Below are positions 1 to 6,933 of a DNA stretch of 64,000 nucleotides, one piece after another. The DNA lies in assembly GCA_026707405.1 (NCBI GenBank), contig JAPOWW010000001.1:62001-126000 (forward strand). The letters are read 5' to 3'. The DNA is from Chloroflexota bacterium. GTDB taxonomy: Bacteria > Chloroflexota > UBA11872 > VXNJ01. Each line of letters starts with the position of its first letter. Position 1 is the stretch's first letter. Below the pieces are notes generated by a model, which made no database searches, was not told the origin of the DNA, and was given only the letters and a program-made list of their open reading frames with translations. The position numbers and the translations under genes were made by a program.

Positions 1-19
1 GATGGATTTCAACGTTTCC

Positions 20-979
20 TCACTTTGGATTCGGGTTAGACGGGTGACTACCGCTTTCGAGGAGTTTCAGGGCTTCGTCGACGTCGATGTCTCCGCCTTC
101 GAGCGACTTCAGCACGTTCGCGGGACTTCCTTGGCGGGGACGGGGGGCGGATGCGCCGGACGTTTCATCGACCGGGACAGCGGAGACCAGATCGAAATTT
201 CCGGAAACGGATTTCAGACCGATCTCCCGGCCGCCGCCGTTGAGTTGGGCCTCCCATTTCGTTCGACTGTTTTCCAAGACCTCGAAAGGCAGATCGGTAT
301 TGATGGTTCCGGTTACGGTCCGAAGCGTCACCCTGCAATGTGAGGCTGGATCTAAAGTCAACTTCGTTTGATCGGAGACCGTGTGAATGGATATGGGCTC
401 GTCCGCTACGGGGAGCGGGTCCACGACTATCTTGCCGGTAACGGTCTGAATCGAGAGTCCGGTCACTCTGGAATCAAGGACTTCCAGGTTGCCGGTGACC
501 GACTTGTAGCGCACAGATCCGTCCAGTTTGGTGCCCGAAAACTCGCCGCTGACACCCTTGATGTCCACGTTTCCGACGTGATCGGCGATCCGCGTGCGTC
601 CGGCGGCCTGGTCTATGTCCACGCCGCCTTCGAGATTTGCGATATCAATGTCACCGGCCGCAGACTTGGCGATGACGTCGCTTGCGCCAGGACAGCTGAT
701 CTCGAAGTGAACGGAGGGGATGTTGTTGGAAGCGACGAGTCTGCGGACCCAGTTGCCATCGATCCTGGCGGGCCTGGCCTTGGCGGTGACGACGTTCCCG
801 GAGCCTTCGATTGAGACGTCAATCAGGTCTCGGGATCCGTCGGCGTCGATTGTCGCGGTTACCCGCACCTCGTGGCGTTCCCAGGGCCTCACGGTAATGG
901 AGCCGCTGAGGTTGGATAGTTCCAATCTTGCGGTGGGGCCTGTATCGAGCGTTCGTTCGATTCGACTCGGTTCGTCCAT
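20..979 (-). CDS. DUF4097-type beta-repeat protein with C-terminal helical module
   Basis: The 319-residue protein is dominated by short beta-strand repeats of the SGSITV / AAGDIDI / VTGKIVV / VSGNFDL type between residues about 20 and 265, typical of the DUF4097 (YvlB/LiaX-like) beta-solenoid family. A basic, proline-rich linker follows. The last 35 residues (LKSLEGGDIDVDEALKLLE) form a short helical module that also ends the neighbouring DUF2089 protein. There is no signal peptide or membrane span. In Firmicutes relatives such proteins take part in envelope-stress signalling; that role here is inference. It lies about 75 bp downstream of the DUF2089 gene on the same strand and is probably co-transcribed. 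Confidence 0.75.
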   Translation of the reverse strand: MDEPSRIERTLDTGPTARLELSNLSGSITVRPWERHEVRVTATIDADGSRDLIDVSIEGSGNVVTAKARPARIDGNWVRRLVASNNIPSVHFEISCPGASDVIAKSAAGDIDIANLEGGVDIDQAAGRTRIADHVGNVDIKGVSGEFSGTKLDGSVRYKSVTGNLEVLDSRVTGLSIQTVTGKIVVDPLPVADEPISIHTVSDQTKLTLDPASHCRVTLRTVTGTINTDLPFEVLENSRTKWEAQLNGGGREIGLKSVSGNFDLVSAVPVDETSGASAPRPRQGSPANVLKSLEGGDIDVDEALKLLESGSHPSNPNPK

Positions 980-1055
980 GGTTACGGTGTCCTCGCTTCG
1001 AGTGCGACTTCTTGAGCGGCTTTCACCTTGAGCGTTCCTCGTTTCATGGGCGCCA

Positions 1056-1427
1056 TCACCGGCTGCCCAGCGAGCGGAATGCCTCGTCGACGCTAATTTC
1101 GCCGGCGCTCAGCTTGCGCAGGACTTCGCTTTTGGCGGGGTTGGGAGCCGGGGCCGGCCGGGTTCGCGCCTCCATCGCGTCGACCACGTTGTCGAGCATC
1201 GATCTCACGGTTGGATACGACACTCCCAGCTCGGCCTCGACATCCCTGATGATTCCGCGATTGCGCATGAAGACCTCGACGAAATCGAGCTGCTCGTCCG
1301 TCAGGCCCCTAAACCGCGAGGTCGGAAAATGACCGTCGATTCCAGTGCCGCAGTGTCCACACTCCAGCCTTACCGCCGTGAGATCGTGCCGACAGACGGG
1401 ACACGTCTTGAGAATCTCGGGCGACAT
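1056..1427 (-). CDS. DUF2089-family zinc-ribbon/HTH protein
   Basis: A 123-residue protein. Two CxxC pairs near the N terminus (CPVC at about 9-12, CGHC at about 23-26) make a zinc ribbon. A helix-turn-helix-like segment follows (LTDEQLDFVEVFMRNRG... ELGVSYPTVRSMLD, about 42-80), matching the DUF2089 family of putative transcription regulators. The C terminus (VLRKLSAGEISVDEAFRSL) resembles the tail of the DUF4097 protein downstream. It is likely a regulator acting with that protein. A sigma70-like promoter lies about 55-85 bp upstream. The family is well recognised, but its biochemical role is not established. Confidence 0.8.
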   Translation of the reverse strand: MSPEILKTCPVCRHDLTAVRLECGHCGTGIDGHFPTSRFRGLTDEQLDFVEVFMRNRGIIRDVEAELGVSYPTVRSMLDNVVDAMEARTRPAPAPNPAKSEVLRKLSAGEISVDEAFRSLGSR

Positions 1428-1481
1428 TCCAACTCCGATTTACGCCCTGTTTGGCTTTATCTACGGAACCCTTCGAGAGAG

Positions 1482-1511
1482 ATAGTAGACTCTGGAATTT
1501 GAGAAAGTCAA
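1482..1511 (-). promoter_or_regulatory. Sigma70-like promoter of the DUF2089/DUF4097 pair
   Basis: Read on the minus strand, a -35 box TTGACT (1511-1506) and a -10 box TACTAT (1487-1482) are separated by 18 bp and point at the DUF2089 gene. The AT-rich block just upstream (about 1511-1546) contains imperfect direct repeats (AGTTAGCTTAAG / AGTTAACTAAGC, period 14), a plausible regulator site. The surrounding DNA is GC-rich, so this AT-rich block stands out. Confidence 0.5.
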
Positions 1512-1611
1512 TAGTTAGCTTAAGAAAGTTAACTAAGCAATGAATATTATCAACAATTACGAAGACAGGAGTTCGGAAAACCGACGGGCTGGGTAAGGGG
1601 CGCGGACCGCG

Positions 1612-1812
1612 TTAGCGCTCGTAGCGCCTCATGATCAGGCGGGTGCTCCGGTTTCGGGTGATGTAGTTCCACGTCCATTGCACCAGGACGAGAATTCGGT
1701 TTTCGAATCCGATCAGGAGCATCAGATGGACGAAGAGCCAGCACGGCCACGCCGGAAGCGCCCATAATCGGACCTGGCTGAAATACGAGACGACTGCGAG
1801 GCACTGCCGGCT
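1612..1812 (-). pseudogene. 3' remnant of a type II NADH dehydrogenase gene
   Basis: Starting directly at the MFS gene's stop and in a different frame, the minus strand encodes about 65 residues ending in a TAA at 1614-1612. They include WLFVHLMLLIGFENRILVLV, then QWTWNYITRNRSTRLI. This matches the membrane-anchoring C terminus of type II NADH:quinone oxidoreductases (WLFVHL..LIGF.NR..VL.QW...Y....G.RLI). No start codon, FAD domain or NAD domain is present, because the MFS gene occupies the DNA where they should be. It is most simply the tail of an ndh gene left after a deletion or insertion. The assignment rests on remembered family sequence only. Confidence 0.6.
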
Positions 1813-3451
1813 AGCCGGCGTCTTTGCCCGCCTTGCCTTCGGGTTCCCAGGTCGTTTTTAGAGTGGACTCCGGCAGCCACACGTTGACGATCAATGCGAT
1901 TCCGAGAGCCACCAGACCTATGAGGAACAGCGTCGTTATCGAGCTTGAAAGCGCCTCTCGCATCAGCTGCAAGACTTCCGGCGGAAGGGCCATCTCCCCG
2001 CCCGTTCCGGCGGCGAGCGCCTGCGGGTTTTCGACGATGCTGGTCAGCCGATCGATGGGTATATCGCTTCGCGCGGCGGCGGGCATATCCCGGATAAGTG
2101 ACTGAATCTCGTCTTTGAAGCGGGTCGTCATCACGGCCCCGAAGGCGGTCGCGCCGACCGTACCGCCGATGCCTCTGAAGAATTGCAGCCCGGACGTGAC
2201 GGCGCCCAACTGGCGGCGATGGAATGCGTTCTGGACCGCGATTGTATAGAGCGGGAAGGTTATTCCGAGCCCCGCGCCCGTGAGCGCCATGTTCAAGACG
2301 GCCTGGGCGTTGGAGGTCGTGGGACTCATTCGCGAAAGCAAATAGAAGCCGACCGCCATCATGCCAATACCGACGAACGCTAGGAACTTGTATCGCCGCA
2401 GCTTAGACATGGCCAGACCGGCCACGATGCTGGAGACGACCATTCCGAGCATCATCGGCGTGAGCACGAGACCGGACTCTGTGGCGCTGGTCCCGATCAC
2501 AAACTGAATGAAGAGCGGCAGGAAGAGGATCGCGCCGAACATGCCCGCCCCGGTCAGGAAGGTGCTCGTCGCCGAGATGGTGAATACGCGGTTGCGGAAG
2601 AATTCCAAGGGTAGCATCGGGTCGTCGATCCGCCGCTCGACCAGAATCAAGGCCGTCCACGCCGCGAGCGCGGCCACGGCCAATGCGATGATCTGCGGAG
2701 AGGTCCACGCGTATTCGTCACCTCCCCAGAGCACTATGAGGAGAGAGGTGACGATGGCGGTAGCCATCAGCGCTCCGCCGAGATAGTCGACGGTTCTGCG
2801 GACGGTCCGGTCGGTAGGCTCTTTCAAAGCGAGGAACAGCACCGTGAACGCAACCATGCCAACGGGCAGGTTGATGTAGAAAATCCAGCGCCAGCTCGCG
2901 TTGTCGACGATGTAGCCTCCCGCCGATGGGCCGACTATGCTGGCTATCCCGAAAACCGCGGAGAACAGTCCCTGGATTCGCCCGCGCTGCGCCGGAGGAT
3001 AGAGGTCGCCGATCGTCGCGATGGTCACCGGGAACAGGACTCCCGCTCCCAGGCCCTGCACGCCTCTGGAGAGGATTAGCTGGAGCATGGACTGCGACGC
3101 GCCCGACAGCGCGGACCCGATCATGAAAACGACGATTCCGGTCAGGTAAATCCAGCGCCGCCCGTAGACGTCCGACAGCTTGCCCGCTATGGGAGTTATG
3201 GTCGTGGACGCGAGCATGTAGGCGGAAAAGACCCACGCGAAGAGCTCCAGTCCGCCGAGATTGGCGACGACACGCGGCATGGCGGTGGCGATTATTGTCT
3301 GGTCGAGCGCGGCGAGGAGGAGTCCGAGAAGCATTCCTCCGAGCACAAACGCAGTCCGGCGTCTTGACCCGAACCTGGACGTTGACGGTGGTGCTGCGTG
3401 ACGGGATCTTGAATCGAGCTTTGCGGCGGCTTCGGCCGCGCTGTCACTCAA
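1811..3451 (-). CDS. MFS drug exporter, DHA2 (EmrB/QacA) family
   Basis: A 546-residue transporter with a basic cytoplasmic N terminus and about 14 hydrophobic segments, the DHA2 layout. Signatures: LDQTIIATAMP in the first membrane span (motif D1), GKLSDVYGRR in the loop between spans 2 and 3 (motif A), and GPSAGGYIVD in span 5 (antiporter motif C). Proteins of this type export amphipathic drugs or metabolites in exchange for protons; the substrate cannot be read from sequence. The gene ends exactly where the decayed NADH dehydrogenase fragment begins, so a rearrangement probably set its 3' boundary. A 143-bp gap separates it from sthA. Confidence 0.9.
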   Translation of the reverse strand: MSDSAAEAAAKLDSRSRHAAPPSTSRFGSRRRTAFVLGGMLLGLLLAALDQTIIATAMPRVVANLGGLELFAWVFSAYMLASTTITPIAGKLSDVYGRRWIYLTGIVVFMIGSALSGASQSMLQLILSRGVQGLGAGVLFPVTIATIGDLYPPAQRGRIQGLFSAVFGIASIVGPSAGGYIVDNASWRWIFYINLPVGMVAFTVLFLALKEPTDRTVRRTVDYLGGALMATAIVTSLLIVLWGGDEYAWTSPQIIALAVAALAAWTALILVERRIDDPMLPLEFFRNRVFTISATSTFLTGAGMFGAILFLPLFIQFVIGTSATESGLVLTPMMLGMVVSSIVAGLAMSKLRRYKFLAFVGIGMMAVGFYLLSRMSPTTSNAQAVLNMALTGAGLGITFPLYTIAVQNAFHRRQLGAVTSGLQFFRGIGGTVGATAFGAVMTTRFKDEIQSLIRDMPAAARSDIPIDRLTSIVENPQALAAGTGGEMALPPEVLQLMREALSSSITTLFLIGLVALGIALIVNVWLPESTLKTTWEPEGKAGKDAG

Positions 3452-3594
3452 GTGTCGATCTCCTGAACTGCCGAGACGCGGGTCCCGCGCTCAAACGGCA
3501 AGACTATACAGCCAATTCAGCGTCGCCAACCGCGATATGCGCCGGTCTTGACAGACGAACTGTGCGAACGACCGCGGCTCCAGTGTGCGGCGGC

Positions 3595-4986
3595 TCAATC
3601 GGTCAGCTTGTTCAACCCTCGAAGGCCTGCCGTCTTGTAACACTCGGCGAACGTGGGGTAGTTGAATACGGTGTCGACGAAGTAGTCGATGGTGCCTCCG
3701 AGCGCGATAGCCGCTTGTCCTATGTGAATCAGCTCGGTGGCTTGGGACCCGAAGATGTGCACCCCCAGAATCTTGCGATCGATCGGGTTGAACAGCAGCT
3801 TCAGCATTCCGAATTTATCGCCGATTATGTTGCCGCGCGCTATCTCACGGTAGCGGGCGATTCCGCTCTCGTAGGGGATTCCCTCGTTGGTCAACTGCTC
3901 TTCGGTCTTACCGACCATGGAAATCTCGGGCAGCGTGTAAAGGCCGATTGGGATCAACTCCGGGACCGAGTTGACGGGAAGGCCGAATGCGTGGCGCGCT
4001 GCAAGGCGGCCTTGTTCGGCGGCGGTCGCGGCGAGCGCGGGCTGACCGATGACATCTCCGACGGCGAAGACATGTTTGACGTCGGTGCGGAACTCGTCGT
4101 CCACCTTGAGCCGTCCGCGATGGTCCGACTCAATGCCTATAGCGTCGAGATTCAATCTATGCGTAGATCCCGTCCGGCCGATTGAATACAAGAGCGTGTC
4201 GGCGGAAATCGTGGCGCCGTTCTGAAGGGTGGCCGCCGGCCGGCCGCTCTCATCGAACTCGATCGAGCTAACCATGTGCCCGAGGCGCATTGTCACGCCG
4301 TTATCGCGCATGTGGAACTTGAGCGCGTCGGCTACTTCGGAATCGAGGAACTCGAGCAGCTCGCGGCGACCATCAATCAGCACGACGCGCGTGCCGAGAG
4401 CCGAGAAAATGCTGGCGTACTCGCAGCCGATGACGCCGCCGCCGACGATGATCATCGAACGCGGGACTTCTGCCATATTGAGAATGTCGTTGCTGTCCAT
4501 CACTCGTTCGGCTTCGAACGGAACGTTGGTGGGGCGAGCCGGGTGCGAGCCGACCGCGATTATGACGTTGTTGGCGTAAACCTCACCCGACGTCGGCCCG
4601 ATGATGTCGATGTTGTGCGGGTCTGAAAAGCTGGCTATGCCGGTCATCATCTCGACGCCGTTGCGAACGAGCGCGCTCTGGGTAACTTCCGCCTCAGATT
4701 TAATGACGTGATCGGTGCGCTCGAGCAAGTCCTGCATCTTGATGTTCGCCATGACGCGGTAGGACTCGCCGTAGAACGTACGCTGATTCACGCCGGTAAG
4801 GTAGACGACGACTTCGCGGAGCGTCTTGGAGGGGATTGTATTTCTGAGGACGGAGTCGCCTCCGGGGAGCTGATTGCGGTCGACCACGAGCACGCAGTGA
4901 CCGGCCTTGGCCGCCTGAATGGCGGCTGAACAGCCCCCCGGCCCGGCGCCGATTACCACGAGGTCATATTCTCTTCCGTCGATCAT
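3595..4986 (-). CDS. sthA: Soluble pyridine nucleotide transhydrogenase-type flavoprotein
   Basis: A 463-residue two-dinucleotide-fold flavoprotein: FAD site GAGPGG at 13-18, NAD(P) site VGGGVIG near 180, second FAD motif FAVGDVIG near 310, and a C-terminal dimerisation domain ending in NYPTFAE. The segment that carries the redox disulfide in lipoamide dehydrogenases reads GGDSVLRNTIPSK, with no cysteine pair. This is characteristic of SthA, which moves hydride between NADH and NADPH without a disulfide. The GGAGG ribosome site sits directly against the ATG, unusually close. A paired direct repeat lies about 65-100 bp upstream. An unusual dihydrolipoamide dehydrogenase is unlikely without the cysteines. 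Confidence 0.85.
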   Translation of the reverse strand: MIDGREYDLVVIGAGPGGCSAAIQAAKAGHCVLVVDRNQLPGGDSVLRNTIPSKTLREVVVYLTGVNQRTFYGESYRVMANIKMQDLLERTDHVIKSEAEVTQSALVRNGVEMMTGIASFSDPHNIDIIGPTSGEVYANNVIIAVGSHPARPTNVPFEAERVMDSNDILNMAEVPRSMIIVGGGVIGCEYASIFSALGTRVVLIDGRRELLEFLDSEVADALKFHMRDNGVTMRLGHMVSSIEFDESGRPAATLQNGATISADTLLYSIGRTGSTHRLNLDAIGIESDHRGRLKVDDEFRTDVKHVFAVGDVIGQPALAATAAEQGRLAARHAFGLPVNSVPELIPIGLYTLPEISMVGKTEEQLTNEGIPYESGIARYREIARGNIIGDKFGMLKLLFNPIDRKILGVHIFGSQATELIHIGQAAIALGGTIDYFVDTVFNYPTFAECYKTAGLRGLNKLTD

Positions 4987-5049
4987 CCTCCGTACCCCTG
5001 GACGCCTGTGGGAGCGGTAGAGCTTAGCTTTCTTGTCTTAACATTTCCC

Positions 5050-5089
5050 GAGTTCAACAATTTCATTTTGCAAAAAGAGAGAGTTCAAC
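5050..5089. promoter_or_regulatory. Direct repeat GAGTTCAAC x2 upstream of sthA
   Basis: Two identical 9-bp copies (5050-5058 and 5081-5089) lie 31 bp apart, about three helical turns, in the AT-rich gap between lipA and sthA. Their position upstream of sthA on the minus strand suggests a regulator-binding site. No convincing -35/-10 pair was identified with them. Confidence 0.3.
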
Positions 5090-5100
5090 CACGCTTTGCG

Positions 5101-5976
5101 TCACGAGACCATTGCCGCGCGGGACTGTTCACCGGCGTGGTAGGAGCTTCTGACGAGCGGTCCGGCCTCGACGTGACTGAATCCGAGACTCATGCCGAAG
5201 TCGCGTATCGCAAGGAACTCGTCGGGGTGATAGAACCGCTTGACGGGCAGGTGCTTCTTGGTGGGCTGCAAATACTGGCCTACGGTCAGCAGATCACAGT
5301 TGTTCTCGCGGATGTCGAGCATGGTGAGCTTCAACTCGTCCATCGACTCACCTAGCCCCACCATGAGTCCGGTCTTGGTCGTCATCGCCGGGTCTACTTC
5401 CTTAACCCGACGGATGAGCTCCAGCGAGCGCTCGTAACGCGCCTTGGGCCTGACAATCCGATAGAGCCGAGGCACTGTTTCGGTGTTGTGGTTGAGCACT
5501 AACGGCTTTGCTCGGACCACGGTGGCGAGCGCGTCCCAATCGCCGAGGAAGTCGGGAATCAGCACCTCTACCTGACAGGACGGTGTGCGATGCCTGATCG
5601 CGCGGATGCAGGCCGCGAAGATGGATGCGCCGCCGTCGGGCGCGTCGTCGCGGTTGACTGACGTGATTACGGCGTAGTCGAGGCCGAGCTTTTCAACGGC
5701 CCTGGCCAGCCTCAGCGGCTCCAGCAGGTCGATCGGCTGGGGGCGTCCCGAGGTGACCGCGCAAAAGCCGCAGGCGCGGGTGCAGGTGTCGCCGAGAATC
5801 ATGAACGTGGCGGTTCCGGCGTTCCAGCATTCGCCGATGTTCGGGCAGCGGGCCTCTTCGCAAACGCTGTGAAGCTCGTGCTTGCGCATCAGGCGTTTCA
5901 GATGATCGAACCGCTCCCCGCCGGGATATCTGGCTTTGAGCCACGGCGGCTTGGGCACGCGCACTTCAGCGGCCAT
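5101..5976 (-). CDS. lipA: Lipoyl synthase
   Basis: A 291-residue radical-SAM enzyme that inserts two sulfurs into the octanoyl group of lipoyl domains. The auxiliary cluster ligands C39, C44 and C50 (CEEARCPNIGEC) and the radical-SAM triad C65, C69 and C72 (CTRACGFC) are all present. The C-terminal RSSYHA serine motif that completes the auxiliary cluster is also present. The length is normal for the family. Its start overlaps the end of lipB by 11 bp, so the two are translationally coupled. The likely targets are the lipoyl domain of the E2 encoded next door and any glycine cleavage H protein elsewhere. Confidence 0.97.
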   Translation of the reverse strand: MAAEVRVPKPPWLKARYPGGERFDHLKRLMRKHELHSVCEEARCPNIGECWNAGTATFMILGDTCTRACGFCAVTSGRPQPIDLLEPLRLARAVEKLGLDYAVITSVNRDDAPDGGASIFAACIRAIRHRTPSCQVEVLIPDFLGDWDALATVVRAKPLVLNHNTETVPRLYRIVRPKARYERSLELIRRVKEVDPAMTTKTGLMVGLGESMDELKLTMLDIRENNCDLLTVGQYLQPTKKHLPVKRFYHPDEFLAIRDFGMSLGFSHVEAGPLVRSSYHAGEQSRAAMVS

Positions 5977-6682
5977 TGCCTACACCTGCCTGAATAAGGG
6001 ACTCCGCATTATGCGCGGCTTCGACCAGGTCTACCTGGAAGTGCTCCGAAAAGGCCGCCGTAAACGCGTCTTCGACCTCGCGCATGGCGGGGGTGACGCC
6101 GGTAAGGCTGCCCATCGAAACGACCGGCGCGTCGGGCAAGCCGCACGGTACGATGGCTTCGAACCAGCTGAGGTCGGTCGAGACGTTGAGCGCTATTCCG
6201 TGGCTCGTCACGCCGCGCTGTATGCGAACTCCGACCGCGGCTATCTTGGCGCCGCCGACCCAAATCCCGGGCTTGCCTCTCACGCGGCGGCCGTCAATGC
6301 CGAATGAGTCCAGCGTGGTTATCAACGTCGATTCGAGCGATCTAACGTAATCGGTGGGCGGGATCCGCCGCTTGCGGATGTTCAAAATCGGATAGGCGAT
6401 GAGTTGACCGGGGCCGTGGAACGTAATGTCGCCGCCACGGTCGACGTCGACGACCCTGGCACCGCGCGCCTCGAGAAGCTCGGAAGGCGCGAGCAGGTTC
6501 TTGCGCCCTCCGCGGGCACCCATCGTGTATACGGGCGGGTGCTCCAGCAACGCCAGACATTCGGATGACCGTCCCTCGCGAACAGACTCGGCTCGGGACC
6601 GCTGCCAGTCGAATGCGGTTAGATATTCGATCAACCCGAATCGGTGCAGCGGAATCGAGTGTGTGTACTCATCGGCGTTCAT
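5966..6682 (-). CDS. lipB: Lipoyl(octanoyl) transferase
   Basis: A 238-residue enzyme that moves octanoate from acyl carrier protein to lipoyl domains, the step before LipA. The substrate loop RGGDITFHGPGQ is at 82-93. The catalytic lysine is K146 in GGAKIAAVGVR and the nucleophile cysteine is C180 in VPCG. It is the first gene of the lipB-lipA pair and is transcribed away from the pyruvate dehydrogenase genes that need lipoylation. The gene order makes the pathway assignment firm. Confidence 0.97.
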   Translation of the reverse strand: MNADEYTHSIPLHRFGLIEYLTAFDWQRSRAESVREGRSSECLALLEHPPVYTMGARGGRKNLLAPSELLEARGARVVDVDRGGDITFHGPGQLIAYPILNIRKRRIPPTDYVRSLESTLITTLDSFGIDGRRVRGKPGIWVGGAKIAAVGVRIQRGVTSHGIALNVSTDLSWFEAIVPCGLPDAPVVSMGSLTGVTPAMREVEDAFTAAFSEHFQVDLVEAAHNAESLIQAGVGNGR

Positions 6683-6892
6683 TGCGTGTCAATAGTAGCG
6701 CGTCGCCCGTCTCTCGTAAGATGTAGACATGTATAAGTTCGGCGTGAACTCGGTTTCATGCGCGGCGGCGTCTGTTACCCGGATTGGGTGTGGAATGGGT
6801 CGGAATCGAATTGGGGTGGTGTCCGGGGCGTCGGCGTTGAGTCCCAGTTGAAGTCGGAATGTAGGACTTTGAGGGAGAGCGGTTCTTTGATT

Positions 6893-6933
6893 CACCCTCA
6901 CCCCGGCCGTCTCCCATCGAGGGAGAGGGAGTG
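6893..6933. repeat. Palindromic repeat (CACCCTCACCCC type) overlapping the aceE ribosome site
   Basis: This copy shares the CACCCTCACCCC start, the CTCCC...GGGAG stem and the GGGAGAGGGAG right arm with a repeat at 58899-58940. Here the right arm lies immediately before the aceE start codon and supplies its purine-rich Shine-Dalgarno sequence. Confidence 0.6.

Noticed and set aside
1550..1804. 84-residue minus-strand frame after the MFS gene
   Set aside because: Its protein looks like random arginine/proline-rich sequence, while the overlapping frame encodes a recognisable NDH-2 C terminus.
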